Virus record (IMG/VR): IMGVR_UViG_3300036860_000210
Location: 1 to 32,328 of that record
Source: a virus
DNA length: 32,328 bases
Reading direction: 5' to 3' (one strand)
The translations under genes and the position numbers were made by a program. Positions within the stretch are counted from its first letter, which is position 1. Every line of letters begins with the position of its first letter. The notes under the pieces were generated by a model that ran no database searches, was not told the origin of the DNA, and saw only the letters and a program-made list of their open reading frames with translations. Of the stretch, positions 5,907-12,204 are shown one piece after another.

Positions 5907-6676
5907 GATTCCTCCTCTCGGGCAGCGAGAGACATCGCGTAGATCTCGGCTGCCCTTCCGGTGCGACTGTTCCCACCGTTGCCTTGAGCCTTTAGGCGAA
6001 GCTGGTCGTACTTGGCTCGGAACTTGGGCATCGACATGATGTTGGAACGCCAGAAGGGATCGGCTTGGCACCATCGGAGAAGTTCTTCGGCCTCTGCGGG
6101 GTCCCGATGGTCGACTTCGACCAGTCGCCGAGCTTCGGTCCGCCATTGCTTGGTGATGGTTGGTCTCTTTGAGCCGTTCTCTTCGATGAGGTTTGTCAAC
6201 AAGAGGCAGAGCGACTCGATTTCGGGACGAAGAGATAGGGACGGTTCTACTGATGGTTCTACTGACGGTTCAGCGGCAACAGCTGTTGCCGGTCGACGTG
6301 ACGCTGGGTTGCCGGTCGAGGACGCGCTGGGCTTCCGGTCGGCAACGGGTTGCCGGTCGGCAGATATTGCCGGTCGAGGGGGGAACATCAGGGCGATCTG
6401 CTCCGAAGTGGGAAGCCGCTCCACAGCGATGCGGTGCTTATCCGTTCCTCGAGAGCCGGCCCGGCCCATCTTCTCGATCAGGCCCATCTCGCGTAGCTCG
6501 GCGATGTGGCCGCGGACGGCTCGCTCCGACGCTCCGGTCTTCCGGGCTAATCTGGCCTGACCGACGAAGATGCCGCTGCCATCGTCCTCGGCGTGATCCC
6601 CGAGAGCCAAGAGGGTGAGCTTGAGATGTGCTGGGAGATCGAGGTAGAAGACTCGCCCCATGACGAGGCCGCTCAC
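5903..6676 (-). CDS. Phage replication protein, winged-HTH plus DnaD-like C-terminus
   Basis: GTG at 6676 (GTGA overlap with the upstream stop) gives 257 residues; an in-frame ATG at 6661 is a possible alternative. The N-terminal 80 residues form a winged helix: HLKLTLLALGDHAEDDG, RLARKTGASERAVRGHI and LREMGLIEK. A Ser/Pro/Arg-rich linker (about 100-155) follows. The C-terminal part, with AEELLRWCQADPFWRS and MSMPKFRAKYDQLRLKA, matches the DnaD-type tail of phage replisome organisers. It probably binds the phage origin and passes DNA to the downstream loader. Next to the G39P-like gene, this is the core of the replication module. Confidence 0.68.
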   Translation of the reverse strand: MSGLVMGRVFYLDLPAHLKLTLLALGDHAEDDGSGIFVGQARLARKTGASERAVRGHIAELREMGLIEKMGRAGSRGTDKHRIAVERLPTSEQIALMFPPRPAISADRQPVADRKPSASSTGNPASRRPATAVAAEPSVEPSVEPSLSLRPEIESLCLLLTNLIEENGSKRPTITKQWRTEARRLVEVDHRDPAEAEELLRWCQADPFWRSNIMSMPKFRAKYDQLRLKAQGNGGNSRTGRAAEIYAMSLAAREEES

Positions 6677-6951
6677 CGCACGCTCCAATACGGGCCCTTG
6701 CAGACCGGACAGCACTCCTTCACGATCTTTCCCGACGCCTCAAGCGCATGGAGATGGCTCTGAATGGTGGATGTGGAAGAACGGCCCACCGCGACGCACA
6801 ACTCACGAACGGTGGATCCGGGCCGTCGCGCCAAAGCGCGGATGATGGCGTTACGAGTCTCCTGGCCCTGATCGGGCGAACGCTTGTACCGCCCTACTCC
6901 GGAGAGTGCGCTGTCGGTTTGAGTGGACTTGGGGGGGACATTGACGTTCAC
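6673..6951 (-). CDS. LexA/MarR-type winged-HTH regulator
   Basis: A GTG start at 6951 overlaps the upstream stop (GTGA) and gives 92 residues. After a flexible N-terminus (res 1-28), residues 29-77 form a winged helix (ETRNAIIRALARRPGSTVRE, STIQSHLHALEASGKI) like the LexA DNA-binding domain. A short C-terminal tail with three cysteines (ECCPVCKG) follows. There is no LexA protease domain. It is probably a small DNA-binding regulator of early transcription, lying just upstream of the replication genes. Confidence 0.62.
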   Translation of the reverse strand: MNVNVPPKSTQTDSALSGVGRYKRSPDQGQETRNAIIRALARRPGSTVRELCVAVGRSSTSTIQSHLHALEASGKIVKECCPVCKGPYWSVR

Positions 6952-7235
6952 TGAAGCTGAGCTCCCACCTTCACCATGTGCTCAAGGGCCACAGCAATAC
7001 GCTCCAAGAGCTCTGCATGGCGGGCATTGGCAGCCTCAACCACGTCACGATGGGCTCGCCAGTCAGCACACCCATCCTCTCGTTCTTTGATTTCGCTATC
7101 TACTCCCTGCGCGTATTTCGCACTCTCGGCCTGAATCGCCTTCTCCCTGATATCGAGCTCACGCTCGGTCAGGGCCAAAGTCTTCTCCTGAAGATCCAGG
7201 CGTCGTGATTCCATCTCCTCAAACGTCTCTCTCAT
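6948..7235 (-). CDS. Coiled-coil protein, early operon
   Basis: This 95-residue protein starts at an ATG with GGAGG. Residues 1-50 (EEMESRRLDLQEKTLALTER) and 65-90 (ARHAELLERIAVALEHMV) form long charged heptad-like helices. It has one cysteine and no membrane segment or signal. It probably oligomerises. The gene starts 35 bases after the upstream stop, one of the few real gaps in the early operon. Function unknown. Confidence 0.6.
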   Translation of the reverse strand: MRETFEEMESRRLDLQEKTLALTERELDIREKAIQAESAKYAQGVDSEIKEREDGCADWRAHRDVVEAANARHAELLERIAVALEHMVKVGAQLQ

Positions 7236-7270
7236 GTCTTCCCTCCTCCACTAAGTCATTGCTTGACGTT

Positions 7271-8002
7271 TCACGCCACCACCACTGCTCCGCACCGAAT
7301 GCAGACATCGATGGCCCCGCCTGTCTCCCTGGTGATGGTCTTGATCCCTTCGGTGTGAAGACATCGGCGACGAGAGAGGGAGCCGGGAGTTTGCACGTTC
7401 TCGCGGGGAGTCACTGCCTCGGCGCCGAGTGTGTCACCCCCGCCTACCGTGCTATCGCCAGCGTCCCCCTCCCGCCGTTCATCGGGCGAGACTCCCTCTG
7501 TGGAATGAAGGGGATCCGGTACCTCGCCCGAGATTGTGTCCGAGGGGGGGCCTTGTGCGCCCCGCTCGATCAGAGACTCACCGGCAGCGCTAACGCTCGC
7601 CTTTGCAGGCGGACCCTCGGACACACTTTGAAGCAAGTAGTAGAACCTCTTTGTCCATGCTTCGATGTCTCCACCGAAATGCTGGTTTGAATCCTTTGTG
7701 TTGGATGTCAGCAGGATCACTGCTTGCTGCAAAGCCACGCTTGCATGAATGCTGGCCTGCTCCAACAGGAACGCTTCCTTCGTGTTGCGGAATGCAGTCT
7801 GGCCTCCACCTCGGCCTTCTTTCGGCGGGAGGAGTTGCTTGCCCTTTGGACCATCCCGAAGCGTCCAGCCGTCTGGGAGTTCCTTGCCGACAAGTTCGGC
7901 AGCCTTGGCGATCTCCGGTGTCCAAGCCTCCGTCTCGTCCTCGAAGCGCACGAAGCCCTGTTCGGGTTTTCGAGGGTTGGGCTTGAACGCAATGACTTTC
8001 AT
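7271..8002 (-). CDS. Hypothetical 243-residue early protein with C-terminal Cys pair
   Basis: The ATG at 8002 overlaps the upstream stop (ATGA). Residues 1-70 are basic and beta-rich (MKVIAFKPNPRKPEQGFVRF). Residues 80-135 are helical (EQASIHASVALQQAVILLT; FGGDIEAWTKRFYYLLQS). The next 80 residues are low-complexity and acidic, and the end has CIRCGAVVVA with an earlier Cys, perhaps a degenerate zinc ribbon. The order (ordered core, acidic linker, small tail) resembles single-strand-binding or annealing accessory proteins, but no such motif is visible and no function is claimed. Confidence 0.6.
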   Translation of the reverse strand: MKVIAFKPNPRKPEQGFVRFEDETEAWTPEIAKAAELVGKELPDGWTLRDGPKGKQLLPPKEGRGGGQTAFRNTKEAFLLEQASIHASVALQQAVILLTSNTKDSNQHFGGDIEAWTKRFYYLLQSVSEGPPAKASVSAAGESLIERGAQGPPSDTISGEVPDPLHSTEGVSPDERREGDAGDSTVGGGDTLGAEAVTPRENVQTPGSLSRRRCLHTEGIKTITRETGGAIDVCIRCGAVVVA

Positions 8003-8181
8003 GATTTCCCGCTTCCCCGACAGACGGGACATTCGATCAGTTCGCCCTCGAACGTGCCGGGTGCCATCGTCAAGACGTAGACCGGATTCTCGATCTTGCC
8101 AACCGGACCATCGCGCCAGGACTTCTCACCCGTGTCGCGCTTGTCGACGCTACCCCAGCCACCGCACAACCAGCAGTTCAC
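7999..8181 (-). CDS. Small zinc protein with two CxxC knuckles
   Basis: This 60-residue protein has CWLCGGWG near the start (C3/C6) and CPVCRGSGKS at the end (C51/C54). These are DnaJ-type CxxCxGxG half-motifs separated by a beta-rich stretch. They probably fold on one zinc ion. It is coupled to both neighbours by ATGA overlaps. Function unknown. Confidence 0.65.
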   Translation of the reverse strand: MNCWLCGGWGSVDKRDTGEKSWRDGPVGKIENPVYVLTMAPGTFEGELIECPVCRGSGKS

Positions 8182-8537
8182 GCCGATTCGACCTCACTTG
8201 GGGACCACTTCGCCAGAGCGGCTTCAGCCTTGGTTAGTGAGGCAAGCGACTGAAGGGCAGATAGCCATTGGCGTTTCGATTCGACCGCTTGGGATGCGCT
8301 GCGCTTCAGCCCTTCAGCGAGGCGGGCCTTGTACTGAACCTCGGATGTCGCCTGGTCGGTGTAGGCTTGACGCTCCCCTGCCGTTCCAGAGCTCGACAGA
8401 TATGCCGATGCCTTGGCGATCTTGGCCACCCGATCGGCCTCAGCGTCGTCGATGATCGCTTTCTCGTAAGCCTCGAGGGCCTGGTCGATATCCCTCTTGG
8501 CAGCGAAGAGCGACTTGGTCAGGTCTGCAGCGTTCAT
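8178..8537 (-). CDS. Conserved phage helical protein next to recombination/replication genes
   Basis: This 119-residue protein starts at ATG 8537 (ATGA overlap). It is almost entirely helical, with long charged heptads (DLTKSLFAAKRDIDQALE, GERQAYTDQATSEVQYKA, KRQWLSALQSLASLTKAEAA). The pattern (short helix, AYLSSSGTAGERQA, then a coil ending SLTKAEAALAKW) is one I recognise from unnamed proteins in actinophage early operons. It probably oligomerises. Function unknown. Confidence 0.62.
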   Translation of the reverse strand: MNAADLTKSLFAAKRDIDQALEAYEKAIIDDAEADRVAKIAKASAYLSSSGTAGERQAYTDQATSEVQYKARLAEGLKRSASQAVESKRQWLSALQSLASLTKAEAALAKWSPSEVESA

Positions 8538-8785
8538 TCTGGAATCCACTCATCAGCGTCGGCCAGTGCGTAGCAGGCCTCGCAATCCATTGCAGGGGAG
8601 ACGCCATGAACCGGGCACGCTCCGAAGGCCGCGGCCTCCTCCTCCTGTGCCTTCTCCGAGTGGAACCGGCCGGCAACGCATCCCGACTTGTGGCGATACG
8701 TCCAGCGGGGATAAGGATTGAACTCTCGGGAGAGCCAGGTCCGCTTGCCTCCGCACTCGGGACAGGTACCGATGGGGAAGGTCAT
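8534..8785 (-). CDS. Zinc-ribbon protein, early operon
   Basis: This 83-residue protein has four metal-type clusters: C8/C11 (TCPECGGK), H32/C36 (RHKSGC), C57/H60 (CPVHG) and C68/C71 (CEAC). It may bind two zinc ions. The first knuckle is typical of zinc ribbons that bind nucleic acid. The ATG overlaps the upstream stop (ATGA). No specific family is recognised. Confidence 0.65.
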   Translation of the reverse strand: MTFPIGTCPECGGKRTWLSREFNPYPRWTYRHKSGCVAGRFHSEKAQEEEAAAFGACPVHGVSPAMDCEACYALADADEWIPE

Positions 8786-8961
8786 CCCATCGCCTCCTTG
8801 CGCAGCGCATCCTCGAGCTCTTGCTCGACAAGCCGTTGCTCTTCACATGCTTCATGGACCCCGTCCTTATGACGGTCGATGTAGAAGACCGGGAACGGAA
8901 GGAGCGGCTCCTGACAGAGCAGACACACCAGGGGGCCGTCAGACATGATTACGAGAGACAT
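8782..8961 (-). CDS. Small Cys/His zinc-finger-like protein
   Basis: The start at ATG 8961 is chosen for its AGGGAAG ribosome binding site; an inner ATG at 8946 is the alternative. This gives 59 residues. VCLLCQEP (C13/C16) with H36 and C39 makes a likely zinc finger, and an acidic helix follows (EEQRLVEQELEDALRKEA). It overlaps the upstream gene by 23 bases. Function unknown. Confidence 0.6.
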   Translation of the reverse strand: MSLVIMSDGPLVCLLCQEPLLPFPVFYIDRHKDGVHEACEEQRLVEQELEDALRKEAMG

Positions 8962-9121
8962 TGGCTTCCCTGTACGCCTTGATCGATGCATCTCGCAGGA
9001 CCGAGCCAGTGGCACAGAGTCGATCCTTTTCCGGCTCTGACTCGTCGACGTAGCAGACTTCGCAAGCGAAGAGGTGCTTCCCCCATCGCTCCGAGGCAGA
9101 GAGGGTGGGATAGGTGCTCAT
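8939..9121 (-). CDS. Small cysteine-containing early protein
   Basis: This 60-residue protein starts at ATG 9121, overlapping the upstream stop (TGATG). C20, C23 and C36 (FACEVCYVDE, RLCATG) could coordinate metal. The N-terminus SERWGKHLFACEVCYVD resembles other small Cys proteins in this operon. Function unknown. Confidence 0.55.
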   Translation of the reverse strand: MSTYPTLSASERWGKHLFACEVCYVDESEPEKDRLCATGSVLRDASIKAYREANVSRNHV

Positions 9122-9369
9122 CAGCAACTCAGCAGGTAATGGAGTCGGGCCGGATAATCCGCACAGGGAACCGGAGCCTTGGGCGGCCCATCGTCATCGG
9201 GGTCGTCGGCAAGGATGACGTGCCAGCCGTTCGATGTCCCCGATGGATTCAGCGCGTTCGCCCGTTCCTCGACTCGCTCAGGTGGCACTTCCCCGTACGC
9301 ACACACCTGCATGTAGAGCAAGCCGATGACGGGCTTGGTGACGACAACATCCTCGACGGGCACGCTCAT
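9121..9369 (-). CDS. Hypothetical 82-residue early protein
   Basis: The ATG at 9369 overlaps the upstream stop (ATGA). The N-terminal half is beta-like (PVEDVVVTKPVIGLLYMQV) and the middle is acidic (ADDPDDDGPPKAP). Three cysteines are present (CAYGEVP, PCADYP, the final C). There is no membrane segment. Function unknown. Confidence 0.55.
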   Translation of the reverse strand: MSVPVEDVVVTKPVIGLLYMQVCAYGEVPPERVEERANALNPSGTSNGWHVILADDPDDDGPPKAPVPCADYPARLHYLLSC

Positions 9370-9656
9370 GCCGCGCCACCGTGGAACGGACAAGCTGGGT
9401 CGCGGTAATGCCGTCCGCTAGCGTCGCTGATGTTTGCTGACCGGGATGAGAAGCTGAACCCCGTGCAGGAGCAGACGCGGACGCCGGCCATCGGTTCATT
9501 CACCCAGGGCTCTGGCTCGTAACCGAGTTTCTTGCGATCGAGGAAGATCCGGTCGACTTCTCGTCCCATCCGTTCCTCGTAGATCGCTGCCACCCATGCA
9601 CCCATGAGGACACCGATGGGTAGAGCGATGGCGAGGCCGAAGAGGAAGCCGATCAT
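9366..9656 (-). CDS. Small membrane protein with Cys/His tail
   Basis: This 96-residue protein starts with a hydrophobic segment at residues 2-26 (MIGFLFGLAIALPIGVLMGA) acting as an N-terminal anchor. A basic linker follows, then a tail with C62/C64 and C88/H91 (RVCSCTG, DPACPFHG) that may bind metal. The order of a membrane anchor followed by a charged linker suggests the bulk is cytoplasmic or exposed as a small domain. It could influence the cell envelope or exclude other phages; this is inference. Confidence 0.58.
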   Translation of the reverse strand: MIGFLFGLAIALPIGVLMGAWVAAIYEERMGREVDRIFLDRKKLGYEPEPWVNEPMAGVRVCSCTGFSFSSRSANISDASGRHYRDPACPFHGGAA

Positions 9657-9988
9657 GGTCGGCGCCCTATCTCCGGATCACGGCGCCGACGCCGGACTTC
9701 GTCTTTCCACGCTTGCGTCAGCGTGTAGTACCCACCGAGGTCACTCGGGTTGTCCTCGAACCCGTAGTGCCGCGCCTCATCATCGGAGAGCTTAAGACGT
9801 TTCAGGCCCTCGTCGTAATCACCGAAGAGCTGCCCCGTCACACACTTGCAGGAATCGCTGATGTCAAGAGGCCGGATCTTGATCTTGCGCCACCAGAACG
9901 GAACGAGCCTATCCAGCAATCCAGCACCAGCAGATGCCCGACCTCGGGTCCGTTCCGCCATTGATCTGACGTGCGGTTGTCTCCGCAT
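9653..9988 (-). CDS. Conserved actinophage-type protein (SDSCKC motif)
   Basis: The start at 9988 overlaps the upstream stop (TAATG) and gives 111 residues; an inner ATG is possible. The core DISDSCKCVTGQLFGDYDEG, then EARHYGFED, then YYTLTQAWKDEVRRRR is a pattern I recognise from unnamed phage proteins of high-GC Gram-positives. It has a Cys pair and a basic C-terminus. No catalytic motif is seen. Confidence 0.6.
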   Translation of the reverse strand: MRRQPHVRSMAERTRGRASAGAGLLDRLVPFWWRKIKIRPLDISDSCKCVTGQLFGDYDEGLKRLKLSDDEARHYGFEDNPSDLGGYYTLTQAWKDEVRRRRRDPEIGRRP

Positions 9989-10257
9989 TAGAAGTGCCAC
10001 TTCCAGTTGACGCTGTAGACGACGGGCGCGAAGTATTTGACCCAGCGCGTGTAGTAGTTCCAGAATCGGAAGTAGCGGGGACCCCACGCCGTGTGAACGG
10101 TGACGTTCATCTGGACTGCGTAGGCCGTGTAGTTGTAGCAGACGACCTTGTGCGCGGTCGGCACCCGGCAGAAGACTTGGGCCGCTTGCGCCGGTGCCGG
10201 CATGAAGGCCACCAGGAGCACCGCGATCATGGTCGCGGTCACGATGATGCGTCGCAT
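9988..10257 (-). CDS. Small secreted protein with Sec signal peptide
   Basis: An ATG at 10257 with GGAAGGGA gives 89 residues. Residues 1-26 form a clear Sec signal (RR, hydrophobic core IIVTATMIAVLLVAF, then PAPAQA-A as the cleavage site). The mature part (about 63 residues) has a Cys pair (VFCRVPTAHKVVCYNY) and is rich in Trp, Tyr and Phe, looking like a compact beta domain. As an early-operon exported protein it may change the envelope or block superinfection. Family not recognised. Confidence 0.65.
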   Translation of the reverse strand: MRRIIVTATMIAVLLVAFMPAPAQAAQVFCRVPTAHKVVCYNYTAYAVQMNVTVHTAWGPRYFRFWNYYTRWVKYFAPVVYSVNWKWHF

Positions 10258-10271
10258 CACAATCCCTTCCT

Positions 10272-10787
10272 TCAACATGCCGAGGTGGTCGTGTTCTCGA
10301 CTGCGGTCGTGGCCTGATCGATCGAGCTCGTCGCCGCGTTCACTTCTTGAGTCGCGAGTGTGTACTGGCCAGACTCAAGAGCAGCCGCAGAGGCGTCGAG
10401 GTGATTCGCCGCACTCTCCTCCAGACTCGAGATGGCCGGATCGGCCGCAGTCAGGACCGCGACCGCATGAAAGTCCGATGCGGCGCTATGGACGAAGGAG
10501 ACCGCGCTAGCGACATCGCCGTTGTTCGCGGCTTGGCCTGCGGCGGTCAGCATCTCCGACGCATGGTTCGTCTTGGCGGCAGCCGCCTCGCCGTCGATGC
10601 ATGAGGCACCGACAGCCGGCGCCACGGTTGTCGTGGTCGTGGGCTCAGTTGCCGTGTTCTGGTTCAAGAGGCCAGCCCCGGTTAGGGCGACGACGATCCC
10701 GCCTGCGATCCACGGCCAGCGCTTCTTCTTCGGTGCTGGTGGTGCCGGTGCCACTTCTGGTGGTGCCGGTAGTAGCTGCGTGTCCAT
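10272..10787 (-). CDS. Membrane-anchored extracellular helical protein
   Basis: The ATG at 10787 overlaps the upstream stop (TGATG) and gives 171 residues. After a Pro-rich N-terminus and a KKKR stop-transfer cluster comes a transmembrane segment (about 25-41, PWIAGGIVVALTGAGLL). A Thr-rich linker (TEPTTTTTVAP) and a helical Ala/Ser domain (about 65-171) with one Cys near each end follow. The topology is likely cytoplasmic N-terminus with the helical domain outside. The shape is typical of host secreted or anchored proteins. It and the secreted protein just downstream are the exported products of the early operon; an exclusion role is inferred. Confidence 0.62.
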   Translation of the reverse strand: MDTQLLPAPPEVAPAPPAPKKKRWPWIAGGIVVALTGAGLLNQNTATEPTTTTTVAPAVGASCIDGEAAAAKTNHASEMLTAAGQAANNGDVASAVSFVHSAASDFHAVAVLTAADPAISSLEESAANHLDASAAALESGQYTLATQEVNAATSSIDQATTAVENTTTSAC

Positions 10788-11020
10788 CACGATCCCCCTT
10801 CCGCTGCCCACTCGGGCAGCTCGTCAAAGCCATTTGCCTTGACGAAATCGATGAGCGCCGCGACCCGCAAGTCCCACATCGCCCGACCGAGGGTCTTGGC
10901 GGCGTGCTCCCAGCAGAGTGGCTGGCCGTTCACAGCGAAGAACGTGAAGTCGACACGGCAGACCGACCACGAACAGCGACACGGGAAGGCGAGGCGCTCG
11001 GTGATGGCGTAGGGAGGCAT
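10787..11020 (-). CDS. Small Cys-rich early protein
   Basis: This 77-residue protein has C14, C16, C21 and C36/H39 (FPCRCSWSVCRVDF, PLCWEHA), a likely zinc site, and then a helical acidic tail (AALIDFVKANGFDELPEW). The arrangement is that of small phage zinc domains. It is coupled to both neighbours (TGATG overlaps). Function unknown. Confidence 0.6.
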   Translation of the reverse strand: MPPYAITERLAFPCRCSWSVCRVDFTFFAVNGQPLCWEHAAKTLGRAMWDLRVAALIDFVKANGFDELPEWAAEGGS

Positions 11021-11205
11021 CAGTCTTCCGCGAGCAGTGAGAGCTCGGAGTCCGCGAGGCGCAGGATGCGCTCCAAGCTCTCCTCGACCGTCTCGAGGTT
11101 CGTCTCGGCGAGGGTGCGAACGTAGCGGTCGACAACCCTCCCCTTCTGAACGGGGAGACTTCGGTAGACCTTCTGACCACCCTCGAACTGCGGTTCGTGC
11201 TCCAT
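11020..11205 (-). CDS. Small helical early protein, next to the Cro/repressor-like gene
   Basis: This 61-residue protein starts at ATG 11205, overlapping the HTH gene stop by one base. The first 20 residues are polar; the rest is a single charged helix (VRTLAETNLETVEESLERIL). It has no motif of a known family. Its immediate coupling to the HTH gene suggests a co-regulator or early modulator, by position only. Confidence 0.55.
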   Translation of the reverse strand: MEHEPQFEGGQKVYRSLPVQKGRVVDRYVRTLAETNLETVEESLERILRLADSELSLLAED

Positions 11206-11417
11206 CAGGAAGCCACCTCCCGCGGCGGAAAGAGGAAGTCCACCGTCACGCCGAGGGCCTCGGCGAGGTTGCGAGCGTCGTCGAGCTTGGGGTGCTGACC
11301 CTTCTCGATCCTCACGATCCGGTCGAGCTGAACCCCGGATGCGTCGGAGAGTTGCTGCTGGGAGAGTCTTCGAGCCTCTCGGAGGCCACGCAGGAGGGTC
11401 TTCGGCTTGGTCTGCAT
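11205..11417 (-). CDS. XRE/Cro-CI-family HTH regulator heading the early operon
   Basis: This 70-residue protein has one HTH domain (residues 18-40: LSQQQLSDASGVQLDRIVRI) followed by two helices, the Cro/C.AhdI size class with no dimerisation or cleavage domain. The start at ATG 11417 is chosen because the -10 (CAGGAT, 11425-11430) ends seven bases upstream, so the mRNA would begin at or next to the ATG. In-frame ATG 11426 lies inside the -10. It heads the leftward early operon, so it is more likely a Cro-like lytic regulator than the main lysogeny repressor. A palindrome between its -35 and -10 suggests autorepression. Confidence 0.75.
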   Translation of the reverse strand: MQTKPKTLLRGLREARRLSQQQLSDASGVQLDRIVRIEKGQHPKLDDARNLAEALGVTVDFLFPPREVAS

Positions 11418-11424
11418 ACCCGTC

Positions 11425-11453
11425 ATCCTGACGGATTTCCCGTCAGGTGTCAA
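11425..11453 (-). promoter_or_regulatory. Leftward early promoter with palindromic operator
   Basis: Reading leftward, TTGACA (11448-11453) is followed after 17 bases by CAGGAT (11425-11430), close to high-GC Gram-positive consensus. The spacer is covered by a perfect inverted repeat: CCTGACGG at 11427-11434 and CCGTCAGG at 11440-11447, five bases apart. An operator in this place would block RNA polymerase. Transcription would start at or beside the ATG at 11417, giving a leaderless mRNA. Confidence 0.75.
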
Positions 11454-11470
11454 GCGATTCTGGCAGGGAC

Positions 11471-11499
11471 TTGCAGATTAGCGGAAGCCCAGGGATAAT
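11471..11499 (+). promoter_or_regulatory. Rightward promoter of HTH/integrase genes, leaderless
   Basis: TTGCAG (11471-11476), a 17-base spacer and GATAAT (11494-11499) lie just upstream of the HTH gene. The ATG at 11506 is seven bases downstream of the -10, the expected start point, so the mRNA is probably leaderless. It is divergent from the early promoter; the two -35 boxes are 17 bases apart. Confidence 0.7.
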
Positions 11500-11505
11500 G
11501 CCTGC

Positions 11506-12204
11506 ATGGCGACGGAGAACGCCCAGGCCAAGCCCCGGTCCTTCGCTCAGGAGCGGCGGCTGATCGGCCGGCGGGTGGCTGCCGGGAGGGTCCTGCGAGG
11601 CTACAACCAGGCTCAGCTCGGAGCGGCCTCGGGGCTCAAGCGGCAGACCATCTCAGAGATCGAGCAAGGGATTCGGGCCGTGAAGGCCGAAGAGGTTCCG
11701 TGGCTGGCGAAAGCCCTAGGCCAACCGATCTCGTGGTTCTTCGAGGATGTAGCTTTGGGCCTAAAGCTCAATCGCGCAAAGGTCCATCCCCCGTCAGCCG
11801 TCTCGGAATCCGTAACCCGCCGGATGGCCTACAGTCAAAACATCAGTCACACTCCCCCCATCCCCGATAGGGGTGGGGGGGGTGCCCGAGAGGGCCCAAA
11901 AGTGGTCGACCTCGGCGAGGCTCGACGTGAGCGGACCCGACATCTTCGAGATCGTGGGGAGGTGGGAGGACTGGCTCGCGGTGCGGGGCCGGGCGCCGGA
12001 GACGATCCGGGAGTATCGGGCCTACTTGCTGAACGCCGGCGCGCTCCTGCGAAAGGATCCGCGATGGTTCTCCCCCGACGACATCGTCGCTGTCCTGAAG
12101 TCCTACGCCGACCGGGGGCCGGCCAAGACCAACATGATCACCGCGCTGAAGTCATTCTTCCGCTTCGCCGAGGCCCGCGAGCTCTGCGGGAATCCCATGG
12201 CTGA
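11506..12204 (+). CDS. XRE-family HTH regulator, likely lysogeny repressor; frame disturbed at 3' end
   Basis: Residues 34-57 form an HTH domain (YNQAQLGAASGLKRQTISEI), and residues 61-80 (AEEVPWLAKALGQPISWFF) finish the XRE fold. About 40 residues of linker follow. After the G8 tract at 11875-11882, the frame stays open to 12204 only as a shadow of the integrase: the residues become Arg/Gly/Ala-rich and GC at third positions falls here, while the integrase frame takes over. So the real protein is probably about 120 residues, or the first part of an HTH-integrase product made by a frame change. It is the first gene of the rightward lysogeny transcript and the best candidate for the immunity repressor. 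Confidence 0.68.
   Translation: MATENAQAKPRSFAQERRLIGRRVAAGRVLRGYNQAQLGAASGLKRQTISEIEQGIRAVKAEEVPWLAKALGQPISWFFEDVALGLKLNRAKVHPPSAVSESVTRRMAYSQNISHTPPIPDRGGGGAREGPKVVDLGEARRERTRHLRDRGEVGGLARGAGPGAGDDPGVSGLLAERRRAPAKGSAMVLPRRHRRCPEVLRRPGAGQDQHDHRAEVILPLRRGPRALRESHG
11854..11882 (+). repeat. C/G hairpin and G8 tract at HTH-integrase junction
   Basis: C6-AT-C4 (11854-11865) pairs with G4-T-G6 (11870-11880) across a GATA loop with one bulged base. The G tract (eight G, 11875-11882) continues past the stem. The stem covers the earliest integrase start (GTG 11873). It could sequester that start, pause polymerase, or stimulate slippage. The coding frame changes here. Confidence 0.65.

Noticed and set aside
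11426-11453. Longer starts for the leftward HTH gene (TTG 11453 or ATG 11426).
   Set aside because: TTG 11453 is the first triplet of the TTGACA -35 box and ATG 11426 lies in the -10; the leaderless start at 11417 fits both promoter and HTH domain.
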